A stretch of DNA of 64,000 bases from assembly GCA_029379385.1 (NCBI GenBank), contig CM055613.1:14774001-14838000 (forward strand), in the 5' to 3' direction. The stretch's first letter is position 1. Each line of letters begins with the position of its first letter. Shown here one piece after another: positions 24,061 through 44,018 of the stretch. Made by a program: the position numbers and the translations under genes. Below the pieces are notes generated by a model. The model did no database searches. It saw nothing but the letters and a program-made list of their open reading frames with translations, and had not been told where the DNA came from. The stretch is from Quillaja saponaria (taxonomy: Eukaryota > Streptophyta > Magnoliopsida > Fabales > Quillajaceae).

Positions 24061-26239
24061 TATATTAATTTGTTTGCCCTTTTGGACATTCAAACCCACC
24101 CTTTGACGTTTATGATCTTATTATTTGATATGTACTATTATAATTATTAGCCTCACACGTAAGAATATTTTTTATTTTACTCCCACTCTTTCAAACATTA
24201 AATCAATTCTGTACCAATTCTAGAACAAGAGATTCTATTTATATCTTACTAATGTTTAAAGAAGTGTGAAGTCATGATAAAAGGAAAAGGCAAAAATATA
24301 AACAAAGGCTGCCAGGCCGCGTGTCCTGCCTAGGCCTGGGCCATTTGACACATCAAGGCTAATGTTTCGAGCAGTCGCGAGTGTGTTTAGTACGACGGTA
24401 AGACAAAGACCATAATCTAATTAAAAAAATCTAAAATTATTTTATTTTAAAAATATTATCTGTTTAGATGAGTTAAAAATTATGGTCTATGACCATAATC
24501 AAAGAATCTATTTTGTATGAAAATTATCAAAAAAATATTTAAACTGTTTTTTTTCTTTTTTAATTAAACTGTTTTATTTGTAATTTAATTTTATATTTAA
24601 ATTAAAGTAAATTTATTTTTTGTTCAGTTTTTATTTTTGATGGAGATTAAATGTAATTAAAATTAAATATATAATTTTAATTATAAATAACAAAGTTAAT
24701 TAAAAATTATAACTCTAATTAAATTGACAATAAAAATTATTTATTTGACCGTTGACTTGACTACCACCTGTGATCATATTTTTTTTAAAGAAGGGATACA
24801 ATTAGGAATTTGGTGTCAATTGTGAGGGTATTTTGGTAAAATTAGGCTAGGGATAAGGTGAAAATTATAAAAAACAAGACAAGGGCAAAACGGGAAAGAA
24901 AATAAAAAGTTACGGCGCAACAAAGAAGCTGGGAAATCAAAGCTTCTTGGCCACAACAGCTGCGGCCGCTGGAATCGTAGGATGGGGCAGCCCAACCAGG
25001 CTGTGGCGAGTCTCCTGCCACTAAATGGTCCCAGATCGTGCCGCAAGGCGCCACAAGCCATGGTACCAAATGGCACCCATGTTGTGCATCCAAGAAGCGG
25101 CCAAGCATAGCTGAGGGCCGCAGTCTTAAAATTTTATTTTTTTGTCTTACATCTTCTAGGTTTTTTTTCTTTTTGTCTCCTCACCAACTAAATCTTAGAC
25201 CCTCAAATACACTAAAAATAATAATAATTTTTTTGTAATTTATACACAAACCAATTTTTTAAACATCACGAACCATTATTTTTAGATAATTTAAACAATA
25301 AAAATGAAGTGATACAAAATCATAATCTTAATTATAATTCCCGTCTCATCCTCAATTTAAATTTAAATGAAGTCCAAGACAAAAAGATAGACCCATACAT
25401 TTGAGAAACTGTCTGAAACTCGGTATATTAGACTCGTGATAACAACCATGAATCACGAGCAAAAAATATGTCGGTACATAAGAAGTTTCTGAAAAGAAAA
25501 GAAACAAGCTTTCACACACGCACATTCTTTCCTCAAACTAGTGGCTTTTGGCTAATTAAAGTATCGATTACCAATTTCCTCGGCAAATATTGTTTTCAAT
25601 CAGTTACTTAGTTTTCCAGTCTACTGTTGATGGCTTGGTTCATCATTCCTTTTCCCAGTTAGCATACAAGAGCAGGCAACAAACCAATCTTCTGACTTTC
25701 AGAATGTGAGAACCAACCAAACATTGGAATTGGAAATTTATATTAAAAATTTAGTACAATTCTCGTCGCTGTTGTGTATAGCTTCCCCAAACAAATTAAT
25801 GGGGCCCTAAACCATGAAAAAAGTAACAGTTAATACAGCCGTTACGGTATGACATCTTGGCTTGCAGAACCCTTCGTAGCAATAAGCTCATGTCTCCCAT
25901 GCCAGAGACAACGGTGGGGCAGTCGTTACACCATTCTTGCAGGCTTTATGCTCAAGGTTACACCATTCGTGCAAGTCGCTATTTAGGAGACAAACATGCC
26001 ACCATAGGGCAGTTAGACCGAAGAAAGTACAACCTGAACCGAATGCCCCCTCAAATAGAGATTTTTTTTCTTTCGACCATTTTACGATATATAAAGTTCC
26101 CAGCCCTTTCAGCCAAGTTACTGGAAGACGACTCTGAAAACATGGCCTGTACAAAGGTTCAATCGCAAAATTGCAATTATGCAATATAATTCAAATGGTA
26201 AATATATATATATATATATATGTACAATTTTTTACATAA
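24061..26239. other. Intergenic DNA between ERF and copine, with copine 3' UTR
   Basis: AT-rich except for the GC-rich block at about 24910-25125. 25550-26239 has mixed composition and includes a near-duplicate phrase (TTACACCATTC.TGCA at about 25927-25943 and 25958-25974). The part nearest 26240 is probably the copine 3' UTR, with a (TA)n run at 26203-26220. Confidence 0.5.
24910..25125. other. Isolated GC-rich block
   Basis: About 215 bases clearly richer in G+C than their surroundings, with sharp edges, including GCTGCGGCCGCTGG, GTGCCGCAAGGCGCCACAAG and a CCATGGTACCAAATGGCACC near-palindrome. Overlapping short frames on both strands have no recognisable domain. It may be a transposon or retroelement relic or foreign DNA; the source is unknown. 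Confidence 0.45.
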
Positions 26240-34459
<8,220 letters not shown>

Positions 34460-36591
34460 TCAAATTCTCAGCGTCTGAAGCTCAAAAACTCTGGCTCCGT
34501 CGCTGACTACTGACTGTAATTCACTGCTTAATTATCTTAAGCCTCAGTCTGTCCGTCCAGCTGAGCTGCTGCCCAAGATTGCCACAAATGGAAATCAAAA
34601 TTTGAAACGGAAACTAGAAATATAACTAAATACAGATTACTATTTGTAGGACCAGAAACGCGTTTTTCAATTTATATTTGGAATAATTAAAATTAATTAA
34701 TTAATTAAAAGCATGCAAGAAGAATAAATGCTTTATTTAAAAAATTGATTTTATATATTATTATTATTAGTTTATACTTTATACACAATAAAAAAAAATA
34801 ATTTATTTTTAAGAACTAAAGTTTAAAATTATAAGGGGTTTTACATTTTCTTTTAAGTAATAAATTGCAACGAATTGACAAAGAACTTTCACTTACTATT
34901 TATCAAAAGTTATTTTTTTTTTTTTATATGGAAAAAACAAAAATGTTAGGTATCCTACACCCCTAGGGTGCCAAACCATTTGGGAAGTTACAAGTGATTT
35001 GTAGGAAATTACCCCACAATTAATAGAGGAGTCCCATGGAATGGACCTTGACTGCAGTCAGTCAATAATTGTTATACTTTTCTGACAAAGAAAAAGAAAA
35101 GAAAAGAAAATTGTTATTCAAACAATTTGTAAAAATGAATATTATAATAAAAAATTAGAATTCTTTGACCAAAGAAAAAACAATTTAACCAATTATTTTT
35201 GTAAAAATGTTTTACTTTTTGTTAAAAGAAAAAATTGTTGGTAATGGTTGGTAACAACCTAGAACTAGCAGGCCTATCCTTTACAGGTCTGGAAACATCA
35301 TGGCCAGTACTCATGGCATTAGACTTCTGTTCGGGTGTCTTATGATGGACTTAATTAGTTGCTTTTGCAAATGGGAACAAATTATTCAACTCACGGTGGT
35401 TAAGGACATATATAGTTTATTTCTTAATTTTTTGAAATCGAGAGAGACACTTAAATACAAACTACTTTTTAGGTAAAATTTTATTTACTCATGCACTTTT
35501 ACACAATCTAAATTTAAGACATCCATTTAAAACTTTAAGTTGTAATCAAATTACCAACCTTATGATTCAGTGCAAAAAGCAGATGGTACAAAGATTAAAA
35601 ACAAAGCACCAAGTCCAAGCATGTCTGCTGCTTAAGTAGTACATATAGGCTGCAAAGAGGGACATGTTAAGATTGAACACCCAAAAGCAGAACATAATGA
35701 CAATGGCCTCCCTATATTTCAATGTCATTAACTGGCAATGTGAATTCCATCCTCACCAGTCAGCAACCAGAGTTGACAGTTACGAGCCACCAAAAGTTTC
35801 TGTTCTATCAGTCCCTTATACTGCACAAAAGTGAATTCTTATGTCTCCCTAACCTTTTTACCCATATAATTGCATTGATTGTTATTTAGTTTCCATTTTG
35901 TATATATTATGAATAAATAAGTTCATAAGATGGTAAGCATCATAGATAGTGATTCTGGTTTGATTTACAACAGTAAAAAAAAATCGATAAATTATCTCTT
36001 CCAACTACTTCCCGACTCGATAGAATTGTCAAGCTAGGTGCTACATAATGACACAATCGAATCTTCGGGTCTTTTCAAAGAGACATATTGATACAACTCA
36101 GAAAGTTTCAATTGATTTGATTTACCAAAATTAATGTCCACCAAGGTCAACAAGCAAAAATGGAACAGGAGTCATCTTGAAGTCAACCACCAATTAGAGG
36201 AAGCAAGCAAGGTAATGGAAAAGACTTGCAAACTACAGAGCCAAAGATCTTCAACAAACTACTTGATGAATTAAGGGCCTAATAACCTAAAGCAGTGGTT
36301 GAGTCTTTGGTCCATGTCAATGTGTTTCAAATGGTAAATCATTTCTCAGATAAAAGGTCAAATTTGCAAAAGCTCCATCTAACCTAGATATTGATCCCAA
36401 TTTTTTGTTGACAAAATCAACTCTGGGATTTTTGTCTCTTTACAGTAAAGTCTAAACACTAAATCCTAAAGGAAAGTTCTTCTCAACTATTTACTGGGAT
36501 TTGTAATATTATTATATCCATATCATGCCAGAAGGATGAAGCAAAACATGCAAACATGTACTGGCATAAAAAAAAGTTAATAAAAGCATGT
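34460..36591. other. Upstream region of the copine gene and intergenic DNA
   Basis: 34460-34620 is the likely copine leader and promoter (mixed composition, no clear TATA assigned). Beyond that it is AT-rich. A phrase near 34950-35040 (CCTACACCCCTAGGGTGCC and following) is less AT-rich but not identified. No supported gene. Confidence 0.5.
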
Positions 36592-37925
36592 TTAGGTGGC
36601 CCTTGCATATGAATATAAGTCTGAAATTGGAATATTCCCATTCCCAGCAGCAATGCCAGGCTCCCCTGATGTTTGGACATGTGACTGTACAGCTGGTTGA
36701 ACATGCATGGCCGCTGAGACTTGGTGGGTGTTGTAAACAACATTCTCTTCTTGTGGTTGAATGGACAGGGCTGCTGAGACTTGGTGGGGGTATCCAGCAT
36801 TTTCTTGATGTGGAACAATATTAATCCATTCCCTCAGCATGCTTAACTGATAATGTTCATTTCCCACACCAATTTATTGATCACCAAATAATTCTGTACT
36901 GGGTGACAGTATCAACATAAGAGACATACAGAGATACGTCAACAAGACATTTTACATACCTGGATAAATGGTTATCCTGCAAGCAATTATATAATGTTCG
37001 AATGAAGTTCTATTCATTGATTCATCTAGACACAATGCATTTTCTACCTAACCAAATCTCAAATATTTGAATTTACCCCAGTTGCACCTTAGGTGAAGCA
37101 TCTCATTTTTCAACAATTTTACTATAGAAAAGGATGGTATGTGGTTCAGCTAGCATTTTGGAGCTATCCTGTCTAGAAAGATGATCTGCTTCCTGAAGTT
37201 GAATAAGTACTTTCAAAATGGCAACCGAAGGATGCTGGAAGTCATTAAAAGTATACCTTGATTAGGTCATTTTAACAGAAGTACTCTTTTTTTCTCTCAG
37301 ATACGAATTACAGTTATTCATTCAAAGAAAATGTGATGAGAAGTAGCCTTGATTTGAGGATGAGGAAGATGGGATAGCTTCTGCAGGGAAGTAGTGACCC
37401 CCAACTTTCACAGAATAATATGAATAATTTCAAGCTGATGGAGCCTTTGGGTACATAACAGGACTTATGTAGCCCATATTCCCCAAGGAGCTATGAAAAT
37501 TAGATATTGGCGTTAGTACCTTATGTTGAGCATGTTGACTCTCACACCTGCAGGACATTACTGTTGTACATCCCAAATGCAGATCCTCCTGAGCAAATGG
37601 TTTTGTTTATTGATGAAGCTGATCTGCTTGGAGTAGCATAAATGCATTTGGAAATGTATGGTGCTAGCTTGATGATAGGATTAAGTGTGGTCCTTGTTTT
37701 CTGTCAGTCCATAAACATGTTTAGAGTTCAACATTGATGGAACTTCACTCTGACATTCTGGAAAAATAATGATTCTTTTGGAGGAGGCAGACTTCCTGCA
37801 TGCTGAAATACATCATTTCCTGATGGAAGTGGCATTGTCCACGGAAGGTTTGCAATAGATGACACGGGACATAGATGTAGTTGAAAATATTGTTAATGGA
37901 TGAAACATAGATGGACTCCTTACCT
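36592..37925 (-). pseudogene. Frameshifted remnant of an unidentified protein gene
   Basis: Several stretches read like protein on the - strand but fall in different frames. From 5' to 3': SIANLPWTMPLPSGND and HAGSLPPPKESLFFQN (about 37855-37760), SEVPSMLNSKHVYGLTENKD (about 37750-37690), ICSGGSAFGMYNSNVLQ (about 37610-37555), and CESQHAQHKVLTPISN continuing to MGYISPVMYPKAPSA, a stop, then YYSVKVGGHYFPAEAIPSSS (about 37550-37360). Last is a 91-codon open frame, 36592-36867, with QVSAALSIQPQEEN and a similar QVSAAMHVQPAVQ. The Ser/Gln/Pro-rich style suggests a transcription-regulator tail; no domain is recognised. The shifts and stop argue for a decayed copy. A competing +-strand reading, VLFIDEADLLGVA at about 37600-37640, exists in the same DNA. 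Confidence 0.4.
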
Positions 37926-38517
37926 GAAACAGACCTTCAAAACAATACTGAATTAAACATAATTAACAACCAGGAAAAAAACATTCCTCTGACTAGAAAA
38001 GAAAATTACTCGTCGACTATTGAGTTCTGTATTGAATTTGTTAAGAGTCTCCCTGGTAACTATCCTGAATAGCATGCTTAAAGGAATCCTCTAGCAAGGG
38101 TAAACAATCCTAGTGAATTTTGAAACTCACCTGAACAAGATTCAAAGAGACAAAGGGAACAAATGAAAGAGATAAAAGGATCAAATAATTGATTATCAGA
38201 GGAGCCACTTGCGCAAGTGCAACAGATTTAAGCATTGAATATCTACATGCATGCCTTCTCACAATAGTGTGGAAAAAATGAAAAGAAAATAATACTTCCA
38301 AGCATCAAATATTACAACACAAATATCCAGTATATTTTGATAACATGATACATTTACAGTGACAAATGACAATCAATAATACAGATAATTAAGAGTGGCT
38401 AAATGGATACCTGTTTATTAATCGAGGCAGAAACAGTGGTTCCAGGATCAATCCTTTATTCCTTTTATGCATGATATAAGCTTAGGGTAGATAATTCATG
38501 CTACCAACAACTGATTA

Positions 38518-38758
38518 ATGTCACCAGCAGTGATTAGACCTGTTGGATCTAACTATCCTCATGTCAGGAGGAGATATAAATTGCCTGATCCAGTTGAGAA
38601 AGAGAAGGGAGTCAGTCCATGGTCAATGATCAAAGAAAATATCAGAATTCTTACAAAAGTTTGTCTTCCAGTTTACTTTAATGAGCCCATATCCTCTTTA
38701 CCGAAATGTTTTGAAAGAGTACTCTTACCTCTTAGAACGAGCATATGAATGGGGTAAA
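38518..38758 (+). pseudogene. Fragment of an oxysterol-binding-protein-related (ORP) gene
   Basis: The translation contains [20 protein letters not shown], then [32 protein letters not shown] and KCFE. After a frame shift it reads [15 protein letters not shown], followed by a GTAAGT donor at 38759. This matches the start of the lipid-binding ORD domain of plant ORP1-type proteins, whose bulky sterol/phosphoinositide-transfer domain includes the EPxSxLQ-type signature. Two defects are seen: one residue missing around KENI-RILTK, and a frame break between KCFE and EYSY where two residues (usually DL) are lost. No following ORD exon (the usual LMRILNVAAFAVS) is visible downstream, so this is a relic. 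Confidence 0.75.
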
Positions 38759-41700
38759 ATGGTAAGTTTCTTTATTAGATATGCTAGTTTTTTTCATAGT
38801 TTTTTCATGCAATTGAACGTCAGTTGATTGCATAGAGGCGCTTATGTTATGTGTTATGGCTTATAATTTCTTGTTGATACAATTTCTGACTTTACTCTGC
38901 TAAGCATTTCTTTTGACAAAATTGTTTGGCAAGTTTAGTATCTGAAAAAAATTATAAACCGGCTTCATGGGTAAAATTAGCATTGCATGTTCCTTCTGCA
39001 GTTCTGCTATTGATTCCCTTTGAATATCAAACAACCACTGCAGAGTGCAGATTACAGAGCACTTGGGGTTAGTTAGGGATCCTATTTTAGTACACAATCT
39101 ATACCACAGTTGTACATAATTTGATTTAACTAATCAAGAAATCTAAGGGTGAGAAGTAAGAATCATTCTAGTGCTTTTCTTTGAGCAAAGTATTTAGATG
39201 ACATATTGCACTTATTCCATTGTAAGGAATTAAGATCCTCAAAACTGAGAATACTGTGGTATTGCCCTAGAAAGATATATTGCACATATTGCATGAAAAT
39301 ACTTGATTCAAACATAAAAGCTTCTCTAGAGGATCTGATACTAAACTGAGGAAATAATTATTTGAGAGACACTTGATCTGACCCGCATCATTGTCACACT
39401 GATCTCTACTTTTCCCTCTAATGGAAGCTTTGGTGATAAGTAGTATACATTTTAATACCGTTCTTCTTATCTCTTTTAAACTTAAAAGCAAATGGTCTTT
39501 TTTGTTTCATGTTGTTCTCTGAGAAAATTGTAACTTCTGAACCCTCTCAGAGAAATTGGCAGAGGAACTCGTTCAGATGTTTATTTTGGAACTAAGTTTG
39601 AAGGTGAACTGCAACTTCCAGGCTATTTGTTAATGTTTGATTTATATCTGATTCAGGATCCTCTTTTCTTCATTTCTGATTATTCTCCATGAATTTTTTG
39701 GTTGGCAGAGGTTACTTATAGTGGAATTACTATCTGTTGGTTGTGAAGTTTCAAATAGGTTAAAATGGTCAAATGATCTTTAATCAGGTGAATTTGATCA
39801 CATAGGTAACTGCAATCTGTATTCTCAAGAGACTCATGAGCCAGTTCCTCCAAGATCTAGGGAACGGAAATCTGATATGCCTGCAATACTTAGTGACAAC
39901 CGACCCAGCCCTGAGGTCTTGCAGGTACCAGAATTAGTACTACATTCGTTTGTGATAATATTAGAATATTAGACCATGAATCTTCTATTCACATAAGATG
40001 TATCATATTTAACATTTATAGTTGCTCCAAGGTACTTTTTGGGCATATGCAGATAGAAAGACTTATGATGGTCATAAGAGTAACGATTGCCCTAGAAAAT
40101 GGGAAGTAACTCTTAGCTACAACATCTTCAAAACTTTTGGCACTGATATATTACCTGACAGAAGTAATGTTGAAAATGAATGTAATTGAGTGTTAGATAC
40201 AAGAAAATCTTTTGATCAGAGTTCAGGGGTTGTAGTCATCTAGGTTAAGCATACCTTAGTGATCAATATACAGAGAACCATTTAAAAGGGAAAGTTAAAG
40301 GAAGCTCAGCCAACTGGTTGTGGTGAATGAAACAGTTTCTCTCTTTTCCTGTGATGGTTTATTCAAGAATTCATTAGATCACACTAGATTTCTAAATTTA
40401 TCCATCCACTATTGACCAATGGGAAAGAAAACCCACAAAAATTTACAGTGTTAACTAGTCAATTCAAAACATTTGATACTTTTTAAGACTTTCGATTTTG
40501 TGGTAGGCAGTCTATTACTGCACAATCATTGACTTCTCCATAATAACTGAATAATATCTCTACATTAACTTTTAGACTTCTAATTTGTTGTGGAGTCTGA
40601 AGCTAAAAGTTGGCACTTCCTGTACACTGGTTTTTTGATTGAGTTAAAAAAACATGTAAATATTATGCGAGGAAACTTCCTGGAGTATAAATATTCTGCA
40701 TTGTGCTGTTTTTCAGTTTGAGTTTTCGTTCTTTTGAGAGTTTCCTGAACCATATATATTCTGCATTACAGGTTTATCTTACGGCATGGCTTGCAGAGGT
40801 AAACATAGACAGTTACAGACTTACAGGTATGAATGCAACTCAAATTCAAGACCGCAATTTGTATAAATATTAGTTGGTATCTAACCCACAAAATATATAG
40901 AAATGATTAAATGAGAAAAGCTTAGCTCTATGTTGATCAGTACAAGAAATAGGCACTTATTGCCAAACTTCTGATCTTTAATTTTCCCTTCTTTCTAGGG
41001 TGGATGAAATATTTGCTGTAGTTGGGGAGGAAATACATGTTGGAATAGCATAAGCTTCTCTCATGGGAAAAGATCAGTAGAATGGAACATAAAAGCTTCT
41101 AGGTCTCATGATGATGAAGTTTTGCACATCCTTAATGAGGCACATGCGGTCAAAGTATTTGGAACCTTGCGTACATTGCAGAATTCTGAGGGACCTTGCC
41201 TTACAAACTAAACCATGGAATTGTCTTCGTCAATAGTTGACAGAAGATTTCGTTTGTGTTAGTTACCAGTAGGATATGCATTTTATTGAGGCATCAGAAG
41301 CTTAAAAAGTTTGGGTCACTGGACCATAACAAAAGTGAGATTGGAGCTGAACTGTTAGCCTTGATGGAATGAAGGTGGATTGGAATTGATTGATGATGTG
41401 TCCTTAAGAAGGAACCTTGCATATGTGCTTTAGACTTACATGCCAGGTGAGTTGACATGGTCATTGCCAAGCATGATCTGTTGAATCATAGATGATCTCT
41501 TGTGGATAATTTGGTTTATCTCGTCTTAAGGCCTTATGAACTACTATGTTTCATTTGTCATTGTAATATTAGTTTCGCGCCTATCGGTTGGCCGGGTTAT
41601 TATTCGGTTTGGTAAAACTTCACCTTTAACCTTTCATTCTTGTTTGTAAGAATGGCTAACAGTTCCTCTATCTGGCAAAGGGGCATGGTAGATAAATCAC

Positions 41701-42600
41701 CCTGCCATTTTTGCTTTTTAATTACTTTCTCAATCTCTAACCCAGGACTCATTCTCTCAAAGGGAACTAACTAAAATTATTCAACTGCATAGCTTTTCAG
41801 AAGAAAGAAAAATGTATGCATTAGTAGCAATGATTTTGTGCAAAATTGAATAGCATTTCTATTTGATAACTATTCATTTCACCTAAAATCCACTGAACTT
41901 GTCAGCATAGTGAATGAATATACTCTCATCATACCTTATGTTTCAAATTTAATTTTAATTTTATAAGAATGGTGCTGATAAAATTTGTGCTCTGACCACT
42001 TGGTCATAAAATCATTTTACCAAATTTAAGGTTGTTTTATTAAATGAATTTTCTAATTAGCAACATTGACACCATACTTGTTCTCTGATCAGAGAACGAA
42101 GAGCATGTATGGTTTCATGTCTTTCCATTGCACAGCAAAATAAAAATAAAAATAAATAAATAATAGTTTCATATGTCAATTGAAATCATCTCAAAATTTT
42201 AAAGGGAGGTAATACTTGGGCAGAATAATAACCTAACTCATCGACACCAGTGTACTTTTAGACAAAGATAGTTTTCTTTCTTCTTTTTGGTGAAAGACAA
42301 AGATCCTTTCTGATCAATGGTAAGCCAAAAAAAAGAAATAAAGATTCTTTCTGATGAATTCTGTAACCTTGTTTCCCTTTTCACTGTTCTTGCGGGAAGA
42401 CTCACAAAATTGCAAACAATTAACAATTTAGCAGAAAAATAATCAGATGCCACGAAATTGAAAAGCAAGAATTTGGAAGGAAGGTATATTATTCATCAAT
42501 CTCTATTCGATATACAATTTTTACCTTCTAAAGAAAATTCACCAAGAAATTGAAACTACTGAGACACATACCTCAAGAATCTTGTGGCTTAGGTGGGTTG
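38759..42600. other. Gene-poor region with a few coding-like shards
   Basis: No intact gene. On the + strand, short frames read REIGRGTRSDVYFGTKFEGE (about 39550-39611), CNLYSQETHEPVPPRSRERK followed by PSPEVLQ and a GTACCA donor (about 39808-39926), and FWAYADRKTYDGHKSNDCPR then KWEVTLSYNIFKTFGTD (about 40038-40145). They might be exons of one decayed or unrecognised gene, but I cannot join them in frame or name a family. The rest is AT-rich without features. Confidence 0.35.
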
Positions 42601-43010
42601 GGTTGTTTTGGTGGATCTTGGGGGCTCGGTTCATGGAGGGGTTTGGTGGATCTTGGGGGTTCTGTTGATGGAGGGGGTTTGGTGTAGGGAATGTAATTGT
42701 GGAGGGTAAAGGGGAATGTGCATGACATATACATCAGTGACTAATACTCTGAACAACTCCCAGTTCATTTGTTGGCTGAGTTCGATCAATTCTGGTAGTT
42801 TTATACACATGAATATAACATTTCGAATTCCCGCCTCATTTTGCAATGCAGGGTGATTTAGGACTGCTTGATGGAGATGTGCCACTGAGTCAAACTGTTG
42901 CAGTGAGAAAAAAACCTAGACATTGATGGTTCAGCCATAGGTTGAATCCTAGTGGCGAAAACTGGAGGCCTTCCGCCATTGCTGGTCTGAGTTGAGAAAG
43001 TCTTGCAGTC
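42601..43010 (-). CDS. Hypothetical small protein or retrocopy fragment, unrecognised
   Basis: An 84-codon open frame at 42631-42885 reads MAHLHQAVLNHPALQNEAGI, then MCIKLPELIELSQQMNWELF, and ends in a Pro/His-rich tail encoded by a GGTTTGGTGGATCTTGGGG direct repeat. Upstream on the same strand an ATG frame near 42990 begins MAEGLQFSPLGFNLWLNHQ but stops before joining. The helical, non-repetitive middle looks more protein-like than nearby DNA, but I recognise no family. A GT just after WELFRV could be a donor. It may be a real short gene with unseen exons, a pseudogene or chance. Confidence 0.25.
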
Positions 43011-44018
43011 TTGCAGAAGAATCAATTTTTTCGATTACGAAGTAAAATCAAAATAATATCTTTTTAGGAAACTAACTATTTATACTATAATTTAATTCAA
43101 CCGACTTAAAAGTATTTTTCATTCTCATGGTCGTCAAGTCGGGTCGAATGGATCGGTAAGGGTTAGCCATATGTAGAGAGGGTCATGGGTCGCCGATCGG
43201 ACGCACCGGTTCGGTGAGAAACTCTATGCAAATGGGCACGAGGGGTCATGGCAGGTAAGTATGGAAGAATGGGAATGATTATGTGGGTGAGTGCAAGAGT
43301 GGTGTGATTTCAAGTAAAGGGGTCTTGGTTTGGGCAAATGGGAGTCAATACAAAGGGTTAGTGCCAGATAGCTTTTCCTGGTCGTCCATGGCCAACTATC
43401 TGTTATAACGAGAAAAGAAAAAGAATATACTTGATTTTAATTGATTTACTTGATGTATAATCACTATAATTTTTTTTATTTTAATTAAATGTCTGCAAAA
43501 TCACAAATTTCCAGTAGACCTGTTTTTCCTAATTAACCCATCAAATTTCACTATTGGAAATTGGTTTACATAATAAATAAAACTGTCAATCATACAGTAA
43601 GCTCCGAAGCCATTATTCCACAAAAACCTTGTGTACATGGCACCACGGGCCTTGAACTCGTTCAAGTTTCAACTATTCAGAAGATCAAATCCCAATTATT
43701 GCCACCTCTGTCCCCCAACCTCTCCCCTAGAGCCTCCACAGCTGTCCCCATTTACCTTGGGTAAAAAAAAGTTACTATTGATCCCCTCTACCAAAAAAAT
43801 AGTCACAGACAGCAGTCTTCGATTCAGTGGCACAAGTACCATCTGATCATTATGCTGCAGTCCATGATCATACATGATGGTTCACCACTAATGAAAATCC
43901 ACTTGCTACACAAAATCACCCCCCATCTATGAAAAGCATGATTCTGCTTGTTCATACTAAAAATGAGGGGAACATATGCAATTGCTTCATGGTAATGAGT
44001 AGACATTACAACGTATAG
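43011..44018. other. Intergenic region downstream of the WD40 gene
   Basis: Contains a GC-richer patch at about 43130-43240 (GGGTCATGGGTCGCCGATCGG, CACCGGTTCGGTG) of unknown origin. The last ~200 bases are probably the WD40 3' UTR. No supported gene; the frames at 43561-43846 lack recognisable domains. Confidence 0.45.

Noticed and set aside
25857..26189. 110- and 98-codon frames on both strands right of the copine stop
   Set aside because: No recognisable domain; they overlap each other in complementary frames in what is probably the copine 3' flank.
37505..37650. A +-strand frame reading VLFIDEADLLGVA, resembling an AAA/DEAD Walker B motif
   Set aside because: The match is only about eight residues, no Walker A or further motif is found nearby, and the opposite strand has longer protein-like stretches in the same DNA.
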